A DNA stretch of 64,000 nucleotides, from contig JAVKOQ010000091.1 of the NCBI GenBank assembly GCA_031835245.1, forward strand, positions 62,001 through 126,000. Direction: 5' to 3'. The stretch is from Balamuthia mandrillaris (Eukaryota > Discosea > Longamoebia > Balamuthiidae). Positions 13,807-23,666 of this stretch are shown here, one piece after another; within the stretch, counting starts at the first letter, position 1; each line of letters begins with the position of its first letter. The notes below the pieces were generated by a model. The model did not search any database. It had not been told where the DNA came from and was given only the letters and a program-made list of their open reading frames with translations. The position numbers and the translations under genes are program-made.

Positions 13807-14538
13807 ATGGACTACTCGCAGCAACCACCTCAGCAAGACGCCCAGCCCTTGCTCTACCAGCAACAGCAGCCGCCCCAACAGCAGGGAGGCTATCCCCCTC
13901 AAGCCCCTCCCGCTGGCTTCTACCAGGGTCCCCCCGCCGCTGTCACCATCAACAAACGATTCAACGAGCTGTACGTTTTTTTTTTGACCTTCTCTCTTCC
14001 CCTTTTATTTTTATTTTTTTCTTTTTCAAGAGACTCCAAACCTTTTGATGAAGAAGAGGGCTTTTGTTCTTGTTCCCCCTTCCCCCTTCCTCAGCTCTTT
14101 TTTTTTTTGCATCGACTCATCCGAAAACGTTTTTCATCTTTCCCCCCCCTTTTTTTTTCTTCTTCCTTTCCTTTTGTCCTCTTGGTAGCCCCGAGATGCA
14201 CGTTTGTCAATGGTGCGGAACTCAAGGCGTGACCAACACGGAGAACGTTCCCGGACTCATCACCTATGCCTCTGCTGGCGTGATCTGTCTTGTGGGAGGC
14301 TGGTTGGGCTGCTTCCTCATCCCCTTCTGCATTGACTCCTGCCAGGATGTTGAGGTGCCCCTTTTTTTTATTTTCCGCGTCCTTCCTTCTTTGCTTCTCT
14401 TCGTTCTTCTCTCTCTCTCTTACCCACTTTTCATACAAGCAAAGACTAACGAGTTATTGTTATTCTCTTCTTTGTTTCTTTTTACAGCACTTCTGTCCTT
14501 CCTGCAGGCAGCTTGTCGGCAAGTACCAACGTTTGTAA
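13807..14538 (+). CDS. LITAF-domain membrane protein
   Basis: Small LITAF/CDIP-type protein, a monotopic zinc-binding protein of late endosomes and lysosomes in other eukaryotes. Three exons: 13807-13970, 14189-14354, 14488-14538 (126 residues). The N-terminus is Pro/Gln/Gly-rich (YSQQPPQQDAQP, GGYPPQAPPAGF) as in LITAF proteins, which use PPxY-like motifs to bind Nedd4 ligases; no strict PPxY is visible. The domain shows the first CxxC (HVCQWCGTQG), the hydrophobic membrane-dipping segment VICLVGGWLGCFLIPFCID and the closing HFCPSCRQLVGKYQRL, whose CxxC completes the zinc site. The introns fall on either side of the hydrophobic exon. Identification is secure; the physiological partner is unknown. 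Confidence 0.92.
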
Positions 14539-14951
14539 AACTCTTCTTCCTACATACCTGCTTGAAAGAAGTTCTCTCTTGATCACCATTCTTCCTGTCC
14601 CTCTCCTCTTCTTTCCCCTCTCTTTCTCTCTGAGAAAGGAAAGCGGAAGGAGGAAGAAGGGTCAGCCAAAGAAACAACAAACAGCCTTGCACCAAAACGC
14701 CTTCTCACCACCACCACAACACTCTTGTGTTTGTCTTAACTTATTATGAAATCCATTCCTCTCTTCTTGCTTCCTCTATCCCGTTAACCTCCCGTAACCC
14801 TCATCGCTTTCTTTTAATCGTTTCGTTTCTTTCGAAGAGGAAGAAGAGCCCGACCTAACTCGACGGCAGTACGGTACACTTCAGTAAGTAGTACTAGAGA
14901 GGTTCGACAGTGTCGCAACCGGCCGTGCTGCAAGAAAGTGGGTTTACTGTC
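14539..14951. other. Intergenic, upstream of the 5S rRNA gene
   Basis: I see no protein gene. A short GGTTCGACAG string near 14911 resembles a tRNA T-loop, but no stems form around it. Confidence 0.4.
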
Positions 14952-15069
14952 GGATACGGCCATACTGCGGAGAAAGCACCGCTTCCCGTCCGATCAGCGA
15001 AGTTAAGCTCCGCCAGGCGATGTTAGTACTGGGGTGGGTGACCACCCGGGAATCCATCGTGCTGTATCC
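14952..15069 (+). rRNA. 5S rRNA: 5S ribosomal RNA
   Basis: About 118 nt. The 5' end GGATACGGCCATACTGCGG pairs with the 3' end GTGCTGTATCC as helix I. Internal landmarks are conserved: CGTCCGATCAGCGAAGTTAAG, TTAGTACTGGGGTGGGTGAC and CACCCGGGAATCC. These include the A-box, intermediate element and C-box of the internal Pol III promoter. A T run follows at once. The gene stands alone rather than in an rDNA unit, between LITAF and U2. Ends are accurate to a few bases. Confidence 0.95.
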
Positions 15070-15081
15070 TTTTTTTTTTTT
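15070..15081 (+). terminator. Pol III T-run terminator of 5S
   Basis: Uninterrupted run of 12 T directly after the 5S 3' end, the standard RNA polymerase III termination signal. Confidence 0.85.
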
Positions 15082-15333
15082 CGTTTTTCCCTTTATTTGC
15101 TTGCTTTCTAGATAGAGTTCTTTCTACTCACCAAAACAAACCTTTTTCTTTTTCTTTTGTTTCTTCTCCTGTTTCTTCAGTTTGCGATTGTCTCTGCTTA
15201 CAAGTTTGGAGTTATATGAAAAATATTCCAACAGGAACGAAGGCCGAACAGGAAAAATTCTTTGCTCTTTCCTTCCCATAACAGCAGTGACGGGAGGGGT
15301 AGACCAAAAGGATCCAGCTAAGCAACACCAGAC

Positions 15334-15502
15334 ACCATCTTCTCGGACCCAACATTGGCTCTGATCAAGTGTAGTATCTGTTCTATCTAGCTTAGTCTCT
15401 AGATGACAGTCCTACGGGACTGTCTCTGATGATTATTATATTTTTAACCTCAGGGAAGGTGTGAGGTTCTTTTGGTTCGCTGGCTCGCCAGCGGAACCGG
15501 CC
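15334..15502 (+). ncRNA. U2 snRNA: U2 spliceosomal snRNA
   Basis: The 5' half matches the universal U2 core: CTTCTCGG of stem I, then GATCAAGTGTAGTATCTGTT, which contains the GUAGUA branch-point recognition sequence. Stem IIa forms from ATCTAG...CTAGAT and stem IIb from the perfect hairpin GACAGTCCTACGGGACTGTC. An Sm-type site ATATTTTTAACC follows. Two 3' hairpins complete the fold: AACCTCA...TGAGGTT (stem III) and GGTTCGCTGG-CTCG-CCAGCGGAACC (stem IV position). The 5' end is uncertain by a few bases; the 3' end is set just after the last hairpin and may lie further on. It lies about 265 bp downstream of 5S on the same strand. The intact GUAGUA shows conventional branch-site recognition. Confidence 0.9.
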
Positions 15503-16044
15503 TCATGCCACGGATCGGCTCTGCATGGCACTCCTGCAGAGTTTGTTGAAACGGTCCACCTCCTTTTTCTGGTAAAACAAAAGCAACCGTACACTTTGCT
15601 GCTCTGTTTCAGAGAGTAAAAGCCAGGCTCATCTGTACCGAGCAAAGACTGTTGGATCATGTTTCTTTGTATCGGCGGTGGGAATCGTTCCGCCTTTATG
15701 ACAATGGTGCATAAAAGATGGACACGAACAAACTTTGTCCTCTGTTGATCAAGGTCAGTGTTATATAACCAACTTTGCTACATTAAACCCATCACGGTTT
15801 TTCTAGCCATTCGCATTGAGAAATGCGCAAACAAGCAGCCTAGACCGCCATACTTGTGGCTGAACCCATTGCCTCCTTGGAATCCATCATGTTGTATCCT
15901 TTATTTTGGGTTACTTTGGTGATGCATCTCCACACACTTTGAACACTTGCGTCTCCTTCACCGAGCCATCCATCACCTTGCTGGCTCCACCTGTTCTTTA
16001 ACGTTGGTAATACGCTAAAAGTTTAAGAGGGATATGAGAAACAA

Positions 16045-16085
<41 letters not shown>

Positions 16086-16627
16086 AATAGGAAATGGAGA
16101 AATAGATTAATTATTTCTTTTGCTAGGAGGATACAGGCCGCTCAAATAAATACACAAACATTCTTCCAAAAAAATAAACATAAACGAATGAATGGACTGG
16201 TTTCCTCGGTTGATCTAGAGGCAGAAAGGATGGCTTTCCATGACATCGCCATTGAGGTACGTAGCCATCGGTACCAAAGGGACCACCGCACACGTAAAAG
16301 GCGAGCAATTATAGAGAAAAATCAGTTAGAGACGATAAAAAATAGAAAAGAGAGGGTAACGAACCGAGGAGAAAATGGTCTCCTCCGCAGAAGTACAGTA
16401 GGAGAGGAACGGGCGGTGCTAAAAGCACAAAGAAGCTGCCAGAAGAGAGAAGCTTGTTGCCGATGTTGTCGTCCGCAGTTCCTTCCTAGGACCGGGTCGT
16501 TGAGAGGGAGATCCAACTCTTGCTCAACGAATAGAGGGTAGACGGTGGTCATCTTTTGTGTTGTGCCTCATCTCTGATGAAAGGCGAACACGTACATACA
16601 AGTTAGTTACAACACAAAGAGGAATAC
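15503..16627. other. Gap after U2 with GA tract; no secure gene
   Basis: Apart from the 5S relic, the region holds a (GA)n tract at 16047-16082. A 76-codon minus-strand frame at 16552-16322 begins with a true ATG (MTTVYPLFVEQELDLPLNDP) and looks partly protein-like, but it has no recognisable domain. It may belong to the 3' region of CDC20. Further snRNA genes were looked for here and not found. Confidence 0.35.
15842..15903 (+). pseudogene. Internally deleted 5S rRNA relic
   Basis: GGAATCCATCATGTTGTATCC near the 3' end matches the genuine 5S 3' end at all but two positions and is followed by TTTATTTT. About 35 bases upstream, ACCGCCATACTTGTGG resembles the 5S 5' end. The middle of the gene is missing, so this looks like an old truncated 5S copy about 0.8 kb from the intact gene. 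Confidence 0.6.
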
Positions 16628-18067
16628 TTACCTGATCTGCATGTTCCTCACGCGAATGCTGTTGGTCGAAGAGCTGGAGCACCCATCCTTGCCGGTCAAC
16701 GCCGAGGCCTTGACTGCTCCGTTCTTCTCGGTGGCGGTGGTAGACTTGGCGGGCCACACCTTCCAAAACTTGAGTCGCTCATCCGCACCAGCCGAGACGA
16801 CGGTCTCTCCATCGGGGCTCATGGCCATGTGCAGCACTCGTTGGGTGTGTCCACGGAGCTCGGTAACCTTGACCAACGAAGGATACTTCCAGACCGTCAA
16901 TTGGTTCTCCGAGAAGCCGTGAGACGAGACCAACTCGCGGTGGGTCTTGCTCCAAACCAAGGAACAGACCTGAGAGTGGGTGTCCACTGAGTTCAGCAAG
17001 GTGCCGGTCTTGGTGTTCCAAAACTTGATGCAGCGGTCGGTGGTGCCTCCGCCAGTGGCCAAGAGGTTGTACTGGAAGGGGCACCAGGCCACGGCCTTAA
17101 CGGCAGCCATGTGGTCGTCAAAGGTGAAGCGAGGCTCGTTGGGATTGCCAGTGGAGGAAGAGGAGAAGGGCTCCCAGATGTTGAGCAAGTTGTCATTGCC
17201 TCCGGAAGCCAACTGGCTGCCGTCCTTGCTCCACTGCAAGCCGCAGACCTCCTGAGTGTGTCCTTGCAAGACCGACACGCGGTGTTGAGCCTGACGGACG
17301 TCGCTGTTGAAGATCATGCCAGAGCGAGAGCCAGTGGAGAGGATGCTTTGGTTCCAAGACATAGAGCCAACGCGCGCCTCGTGGCCTCTTAAAGTCCTCA
17401 ACTTGACGCCGTGGTTGACGTCCCAGAGCTGAACCTGAGCGTCCTCCGTGCCAACGGCCAGGGCGTTGCCATCTATAGTCCAGGAGAGGGAGGTGACAAT
17501 GTTGGAGGGGTTCTCCTCGTCAAGGGTCATCAGCTCGGTGATCTCGCTGGTGGTGGCGTTCCAGAGGTAGATAGACTGGCTGAGAGCAATGGCCAGGACG
17601 TTGGTGGAGCTCCAGTCCAAGAGGTTGAGGTAGTAGTTGTCGACCAGGTTGGGGGCGTCCAACACGCGTTCAGGGGCAGAGGGGATGGCTCGTTCCTTGC
17701 GGGAGACGCGAGGGTGCAGCTGAGAGTCCATCTTGTTCTGGCTGTAGAGGATGCGGAGGCGGTTCTCGTAGGTGTCGCTGGGGGCTGGGGCCTTGTGCTT
17801 GAAGGCCAGGACCTTGCTACCACTCATCATGGACTTGGCGGAGGAGCTGTCAAAGAGGGACTTGGCCAGGGACTCCTTGTACAGCTCTTTGGAGGGGCTC
17901 TGTAGGAGAACGTTGGGGTTAGTGTTTTCAGAGGAAGAGGAGGTGAGGTTAAAGTTAGCAATGTCCATGTCCATAGCCTTGCGGCTAGGAATGAACCGAT
18001 CTCCGGGATCGTTTCTGTTCTTCTTGGGGGTAGCAAAGCTCTTCTTGGGAGTGGAGTAGCCCTTCAT
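16628..18067 (-). CDS. CDC20: CDC20, WD40 activator of the anaphase-promoting complex
   Basis: APC/C coactivator of 479 residues, intronless as read. It delivers mitotic substrates to the APC/C and is the target of the spindle checkpoint. The C-box DRFIPSR lies near residue 24 and is followed by KAMDMDIANFNLT, as in CDC20 rather than CDH1. The SKVLAFKHKAPAP segment matches the conserved CDC20 stretch before the propeller. About seven WD40 blades follow (e.g. VGTEDAQVQLWDV, LASGGNDNLLNIWEP). The protein ends in the dipeptide IR, the conserved tail that docks on APC3. ATG 18067 gives a normal N-terminus. The TAA stop is embedded in a perfect splice donor (CAG|GTAAGT), so an alternative C-terminus is possible. 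It is divergent from the DOT1-like gene. Confidence 0.95.
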   Translation of the reverse strand: MKGYSTPKKSFATPKKNRNDPGDRFIPSRKAMDMDIANFNLTSSSSENTNPNVLLQSPSKELYKESLAKSLFDSSSAKSMMSGSKVLAFKHKAPAPSDTYENRLRILYSQNKMDSQLHPRVSRKERAIPSAPERVLDAPNLVDNYYLNLLDWSSTNVLAIALSQSIYLWNATTSEITELMTLDEENPSNIVTSLSWTIDGNALAVGTEDAQVQLWDVNHGVKLRTLRGHEARVGSMSWNQSILSTGSRSGMIFNSDVRQAQHRVSVLQGHTQEVCGLQWSKDGSQLASGGNDNLLNIWEPFSSSSTGNPNEPRFTFDDHMAAVKAVAWCPFQYNLLATGGGTTDRCIKFWNTKTGTLLNSVDTHSQVCSLVWSKTHRELVSSHGFSENQLTVWKYPSLVKVTELRGHTQRVLHMAMSPDGETVVSAGADERLKFWKVWPAKSTTATEKNGAVKASALTGKDGCSSSSTNSIRVRNMQIR

Positions 18068-18467
18068 CTTTTTTAAAGTGTGTGAGAGAAACTGGTAAAG
18101 TTTTGTTTGTTTGGGGGTAGTTTGTGTGTGCAAAAAGTCTGCAGGTTTTGCAAATAAAACTTGGTCAGCTTTTTATAGTAGTTCCCCTGTTGTAACGGTC
18201 GCCAAGAAACCGTTACACTTTTCCCGCCAATTTTGTCCCTTCACGTCGTCCCGAAAATTTTATGGCATTATTTGCCACATAGTTGGATGCCATGCCACCG
18301 TCCATTTTTGTGGCCTAGTTTTTGTCGACTGCATTACCCATTTCTCGTCGACAAGATGGAAACTTGATAGAAATGTGACGAGCAAAAAGAGAGGTTTGCC
18401 GTTACACTTTCCCTGAGAAAAGGAAGAAAGGCGGTTTAACCTCGTGACTGGAAATGGTTTCTCTGGG

Positions 18468-18500
18468 GTCTCCCGCTGAAACCCATGGGTTTCCCACGGG
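18468..18500. other. Perfect dyad with flanking arms
   Basis: AAACCCATGGGTTT at 18477-18490 is a perfect 14-bp palindrome. It is flanked by CTCCCG and CGGGAG arms, giving a nested hairpin or a dimeric protein site between CDC20 and the DOT1-like gene. Confidence 0.5.
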
Positions 18501-18721
18501 AGCCCACTGCGTCTTATTGCCAGTCGGAGGGCACTTTGTCTGAATATGGTCGAGCTTTCTCTCCCCTCCCTTTCTCCTCTCTCCCTGTTCTGTTCTTTCT
18601 CCTACCGAGCCTTTCCTTTTTGCCTTTTTTTGTTTGGCTGTTGTGCGTTTATTCAAAAACCAGAACTCGAGTGTGACACTCCTCCTTGGGTTTTATTTAT
18701 CATCAAACTTGTAACACCAAA

Positions 18722-18757
18722 CAAACCCAAACCCAAACCCAAACCCAAACCCAAACC
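18722..18757. repeat. Telomere-like CCCAAA tandem repeat
   Basis: About six copies of the hexamer CCCAAA (TTTGGG on the other strand). It is interstitial and short. The unit resembles telomere-type repeats, but the telomere sequence of this organism is unknown. Confidence 0.7.
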
Positions 18758-19043
18758 TCCACACTCAACTGAACAAACAAACACACAGAGAAAGAAAGCT
18801 CTTGCTCCTTTTTTTTTGTTGTTGTTGTTGTTCAAAGCGTGCTACCCATTTTTTTAAAAGTTTTCTTTTTTAAAAAACTCAGTCACTACGTCGTCGTCAA
18901 CTTTGTCTTCATCTTCCCCCTCTTTTCTTCCCTCTTTCCTTTCCTTCCTCTCTCCGGCCACCAAAAAAAGTAGCAGCGACAACAGCAACGCATCCACCAC
19001 CAGCGCACAACCAAACGCCAACACGGCAGAGCCAACCACCAAG

Positions 19044-20168
19044 ATGATGCTGCAGGGCAAGACGGGGGACTGGGGGGAGGGAGAGGTGGAGGAGTGGCTG
19101 AAGAAGAAGAAGAGCGACACGGAGAGGAAGAACGACAAGGAGTGGGAGAAAAGGTACCCTGGCCTCTACGACAATGGCGTCTCCTACCACTACGACCTGG
19201 TGAGGATCCACGACGAGCTCAAGTACATGGACAAAATTGCTGGCAGCAAAGCCCACGTTTATGGAGAGGTTCGTTCGTTCGTTCTTCTTTCTCTCTTTCG
19301 TTCGTTCGTTTTGTCCTTCCTCTACTTTTGTTTTTTTTTTTAAAAAAGAAGATCAGATGAAAGTCTTTTCAAAAAAAGAAGTAGCGAAGAAGGTGAAGAA
19401 AAGTAAACTTACCTTCTTTTTTTCCTCCTCTCTATTGTCTCGTTCGACAGATCACGCCAGGAAGCGTGGACAGGATCATGGCCAAGGTACAGTTAAACTC
19501 CAAGGACATCTTCTACGACCTCGGCTCGGGAGTAGGCAAGGTGGTCATCCAGATAGGCCTGGAGAGCCCGGTGAAGAAGAGCATAGGCCTGGAGCTCAGC
19601 CACACGCGCTACGAGAGGGCTAGAGAGGCGCTCAGCAGGCTCAAGTACCACCCCACAAAGCACTTCTCCAAGAAGGACCTGGCAAAAGTGGACTTTAGGG
19701 AAGAGGACTTTGGGTTGGGGGATTGGAAGGACGCCACCGTGGTCTACATGTGCAATACCTGCTACCCCGTGGAGCTCATCGCCAAAGTGGTGTTTCACCT
19801 GAGGCTCTGTCCGAACATCAGATACGTGCTGGCCTACGAGGTCTGGAACAAGTGGGGCAAAGTAACGAGCATGTTGGAAGACGCGGGCTTTACTCTAGTC
19901 GATCGATTCCGTGTTAGGTTTGTTTTACTTCCATCATGAGAGGGAGGAAAGAAAGAAAGAAGAATACAATAACTAACCTGCACAAAAAACCCAACAAACA
20001 CTTTATAGGACGTCGTGGGATGCTCCGTTTCTGCTTGTGTTCCGCCCAACGGCATCAAGGAAGGAGGCCACTAGACGAGGCAAAGCGGCCAGCGCGGAGC
20101 TGTATTTGGAAGGGGAGGACGAGGAGAAAGATGGTCAATCGAAACCAGCGCCGAGCCAACGAAAGTGA
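19044..20168 (+). CDS. DOT1-domain histone lysine methyltransferase-like protein
   Basis: S-adenosylmethionine-dependent methyltransferase of the DOT1 fold, about 283 residues. DOT1 enzymes methylate H3K79 on nucleosomes. Exons: 19044-19268, 19451-19917, 20009-20168. Family features are YGE at the exon 1/2 border followed by ITPGSVDRIMAKV, SAM-binding motif I FYDLGSGVGKVVIQIGLE, the acidic post-motif residue in GLELS, and VVYMCNTCYP in the position of the DOT1 NNF motif. The Asn is kept but the loop differs, so substrate specificity could differ from true DOT1. The protein is much shorter than animal DOT1L and has only a charged tail. The start is the first in-frame ATG; the upstream 140 bases are also open, so an upstream exon is possible. 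Confidence 0.88.
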
Positions 20169-21548
20169 TCACACGCCACAAACGCAAAAGCAGAGCTGGT
20201 CGGGTCGAGGAAAGAGGCTTCTCAGAGAGAGATGCTTGATTCTTTGTTTTCCCTTCTTTTTTTTTTTTGTTTTCATTTTCTTTCTATATTTGTTGTGCAT
20301 ATTTGAACAAAGGTGACGTCATTAATATCGAGGGTTTTTGCAGACACTGAGCACTCCTACCTCCATGTCGTCCTTACCTTTTCTTTTCGGGCATTAATTC
20401 GGTTAAAAACGGCGGTTTCCCAGTTGCGCAACGCACTTTCGGGCAATATAACAAAGGAAACTTCTGCCAGGAGACGTGTCAGCTTTCGTCTTTTTCTTAT
20501 TTCTGCCAGAACCCCTTTTTGGAAGAAGCTTTCCTTCTCCCGCGGCACTTTTTTTTTTCTACTTCCAAGATAGAACCTGGTGTCTCCTCTCTGTCATCCT
20601 TTGTCTCCACTTCCGCATCTTGATCTTCTGTGGGGCACACTACGACACAGGATACCCGATACAAGTATTTGTTTTTTTTTTTTTTTTTTGTAAAAGAAAA
20701 CAGCAACAAAAGCCGAAAAAAGAACTAGAAACACAAAAAGGAAGCACCGCAACATCGATCCTCCGGGACTCCCTACGCTCTGTGTGAATTTTTATTTATT
20801 TATTAGCAATCGAGCTCTGCCTGCTCCTTCCGTTCACCCCTTCTTCTTCTTCTTCTTCATCCAAAAAGAAAAAGAAAGAACGCAAGCAAGCAGCGGCAGC
20901 GACTCCGACCTTGAAACCCTTTGTCAATCTTTTCATTCTTTTTTTTTTTGGAGTTTCGTTTGATTTGTTTTGAATAGTAGTGGTGGTAGTGGCGGCGGTG
21001 GCAAGGAAGACAAGCGCTTTGGTTGACATTGGCGCTCCCCTGCTTGACAAGGACGAGCACCAGCAGCAGCAAAAAAAGAGCAGCGCGCTCCTCCTCCTCC
21101 AACAACAACTTTTTTTTTTCCAATTTGTTAATTTGTACTTTCTTTCAACTTTCTGCGGAGCGCTCCACTCTCGCCCTGGGGGGAAAAATAGCAGTGTAAC
21201 CCAACCCCCCCCCCCCGCCCCCCCTTTTCCTCTCAACCAAACGGATCGGCCGACCACCTCCTCCATTCTATCTATCCGCTTTTCCTCCTGGTCACCTTTC
21301 AAACACTTCAAAAAAAAAAAAACATCCTCTTCTGCTGCTGCTGCTTCTTCTTTCCCCTTTTCTTCTTCTGCTTCCTCCTCTTCCTCTTCGTCGGCTGTGA
21401 ACGAAAGAAGAAGAGAAGCACACATACACACGCAAGAACTCGGATCGGCCACCGCGCAACGCGAACGAACGACTTTAGAGACGACGCAGCGGCCTTGGGT
21501 GAGTCTCGACACGCATGACAACAACAACAAAGCAATAAACACACACAA

Positions 21549-21583
<35 letters not shown>

Positions 21584-21648
21584 GATGCTACCGCCGGCTG
21601 CACACTCCATACCACCACGTACGTTCTTCCCCCACCCCAATCTTTTGG
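20169..21648. other. Long intergenic region or kinase 5' UTR
   Basis: No gene is supported. It contains a perfect TGACGTCA at 20314-20321, several T runs, a C run near 21210 and a (CA)n tract near 21560-21582 just before the kinase ATG. In-frame codons without Met extend far upstream of the kinase start. A donor-like GGGTGAGT lies near 21498, so the kinase leader may be spliced. Confidence 0.4.
20314..20321. promoter_or_regulatory. Perfect TGACGTCA palindrome (CRE-like)
   Basis: Second of four perfect copies noted in this window, all of them outside coding sequence. It lies about 1.3 kb upstream of the kinase ATG. Confidence 0.4.
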
Positions 21649-22370
21649 ATGAACGAACAAAGAGAAAAAAAAACTCACCGTTCAATGGTTTGCTTCACGG
21701 CAGCACCTGCGAGCGCCATGTTGGGAGATCAACTCAACGGCTACAAGCTCTGTCGCATCCTGGGGACCGGCTCCGATGCCACCGTCTGGCTTGCTCAACG
21801 CTCCTCCCCCGCCTCTTCCTCCTCCAACGAAACACAACACCCACAACCCTGCTGCGCCATCAAAGTGGTCTCCAAGCTCAAAGTAGGTCAGGAGGGGGTC
21901 CTCCGCGTCCGCCTCGAGGCCAAAGTCATGCAACGCCTCAACGGCCATCCGCACATCATTCAGCTCTTTGACTTTGTGGAGACGGAGCGATACCTCTTCC
22001 TCGTCATGGAGCTGGCCGAAGGGATGGACCTCTTCGAGGCCCTCTACAACGAGCACCCCGCCTCGGAGGCCCTGAGGAACGGGGCCACGGAGGCCTCCAT
22101 TCGAAGGGTCTTTCATCAGTTGGGTCTGGCCATTGCTCACTGCACCAGCAAGGGCGTGGCTCACAGGGACCTGAAACCGGAGAACGTCTTTCTGGACAGA
22201 GACTTCAACGTGAAGTTGGGAGACTTTGGACTTTGCACCAGGTTCCGCGCGCAGCAGAGGACCAAGAAAAAGGCCGTTGGCTCCTTGCTTTATGCCCCAC
22301 CGGAGTTGCTGAGGGGTATGCCCTATGTCGGACCTGAGGTTGATGTTTGGTGTCTTGGTGTCATACGTAC

Positions 22371-22403
<33 letters not shown>

Positions 22404-23666
22404 TTCAATGCTGACATGTTCTCTTCTCTTTTGCTTCTATCAGTTTACGAAATGTTTTGCATGCACCCGCCATTCGAAGCAGCCACCGAAAGAGAGTCCA
22501 TCATCAAAGCGTTGAAACTTGACTACAACATCCCCAGTTGGGTTCCATCCACTGCTGCCGACCTCATCACCCGCATGTTGCAACCGACCGAGTCTCGACT
22601 CACCATCGAGCAAGTCTTGTCTCATCCTTGGTTGAATGGTTGGACATCACCGACAACAACCTCGACACCCATCCCAACAATACCAATAACGATGGCGATG
22701 GCGATGACACAACTTTCTCCTCCCTCTTCTCCCTCTTCTTGTCCTTCTTCACCTGCTTCGCCATCTTCGATGGCGGCGAATGGATGCTATACGCCTACAA
22801 CAAAAGGGTATGTGGGCCAACCAATGATAACAGTGGAAGCAGGCAGAGAAGGAATGGAGCAAGTTTATGATGAGGAAGAAGCAGGAGAAGAGGATTTGTT
22901 TCAAATGGAACGAGAGACGGGAGAAACCAACGCTGCAACGAAACAAAGTTCAGAGAAGAAAAAATGCAACAACAAGAAGACTACTAACGGCAGCAATTCC
23001 AATAACAGTGAGAAGAAGAACAAGAAAAAGAAGAGGAGCACAAAACAGCTTCAACAAGACGAAGAAGTAACGAAGAAACAGAAGAAGAAAAGCAACAACA
23101 ACAAACAGTCAAACAAGCAAAAGAGCGGCAAGAAAAAGAACTTGGGCTCCTCCATTAGCAACAAATTCAACGGCTGGAAAAAAAGTTCCTCCTCTACAAC
23201 CTCCTCTTCGAAAAAGCAAGCCACAACGACTTCCTCTTCGACATCGCCTTCTTCATCAACCACAAACCAGGCAACAACGAAGCCAAAAACACATGTAACT
23301 TCTTCCTCTGCAAACGACATTCATTCTTCTGCTTCTCCGTCATCCTCTTCTTCGGTGGCCCCGTCTTTCTTGTATTGGTCATCGGGTGCTCTCCCTTCGT
23401 CCTCCAAACCACTTCCACATCAACCAGAAGAAAACGGCAAAACCAGAAATAACAAGAAGAACAACAACAAGAAACCTCAGCGGACGAGAGAGACAATCTT
23501 GCAACAAATGAGCAGCGAGCAGAGCGTACCGACGGCAGTTGCCGTTCGTCGACGACGAGAGAAGGAGCACCAACACCCTTCTGCAAACAACAAAATGGAG
23601 ACCGTGCCCACGATGACGGAGGCTTCTTGTCGCTGTTGGAACGCTGTTGGAAAGTGCTCTATGTAA
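21649..23666 (+). CDS. CAMK/AMPK-like serine/threonine protein kinase
   Basis: Protein kinase of about 646 residues in two exons, 21649-22366 and 22444-23666. The junction reads GVILYEMFCMHPPF, a canonical subdomain IX sequence. Visible motifs are a Gly-loop ILGTGSDATVWLA, VAIK-type lysine in CCAIKVVSKL, catalytic loop HRDLKPENVF, DFG in LGDFGLC and an APPE-type substrate loop (SLLYAPPELL). All catalytic residues are present. The closing helix region (SRLTIEQVLSHPWLNGW) is of the CAMK/SNF1 style. A ~330-residue tail rich in Ser, Lys and Asn follows. Met 21649 is the first in frame; Met 21685 and 21718 are alternatives and the last sits closest to the kinase fold. Substrates are unknown. It converges on the TSP3/IgGFc-like gene. 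Confidence 0.88.

Larger units (their letters stand above)
18068..19043. promoter_or_regulatory. Divergent intergenic region CDC20/DOT1-like
   Basis: Two GTCGAC motifs (18324-18329, 18347-18353), a CGTCGTCCCGAAAA motif near 18244, a GC-rich dyad at 18468-18500, a telomere-like CCCAAA array at 18722-18757 and T-run/A-run blocks at about 18850-18880. The last ~140 bases before the next ATG remain open in its frame and could include an upstream exon. Confidence 0.45.

Noticed and set aside
14905-14935. GGTTCGACAG resembling a tRNA T-arm
   Set aside because: No T-stem, anticodon stem or acceptor stem can be formed around it.
15680-15720. Hairpin with CCGCCTTTATGAC resembling the U5 loop
   Set aside because: The invariant U5 loop sequence CGCCUUUUACU is not matched and no Sm site is positioned correctly.
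16620-16640. ATACTTACCTG string resembling the U1 snRNA 5' end
   Set aside because: It is the complement of the donor-like CAGGTAAGTAT at the CDC20 stop. No U1 stem-loops or Sm site follow.
20980-21648. Extended kinase N-terminus including poly-His/Thr from the CA tract
   Set aside because: The frame is open but has no ATG before 21649 and its content is microsatellite-derived, so it is more likely leader sequence.
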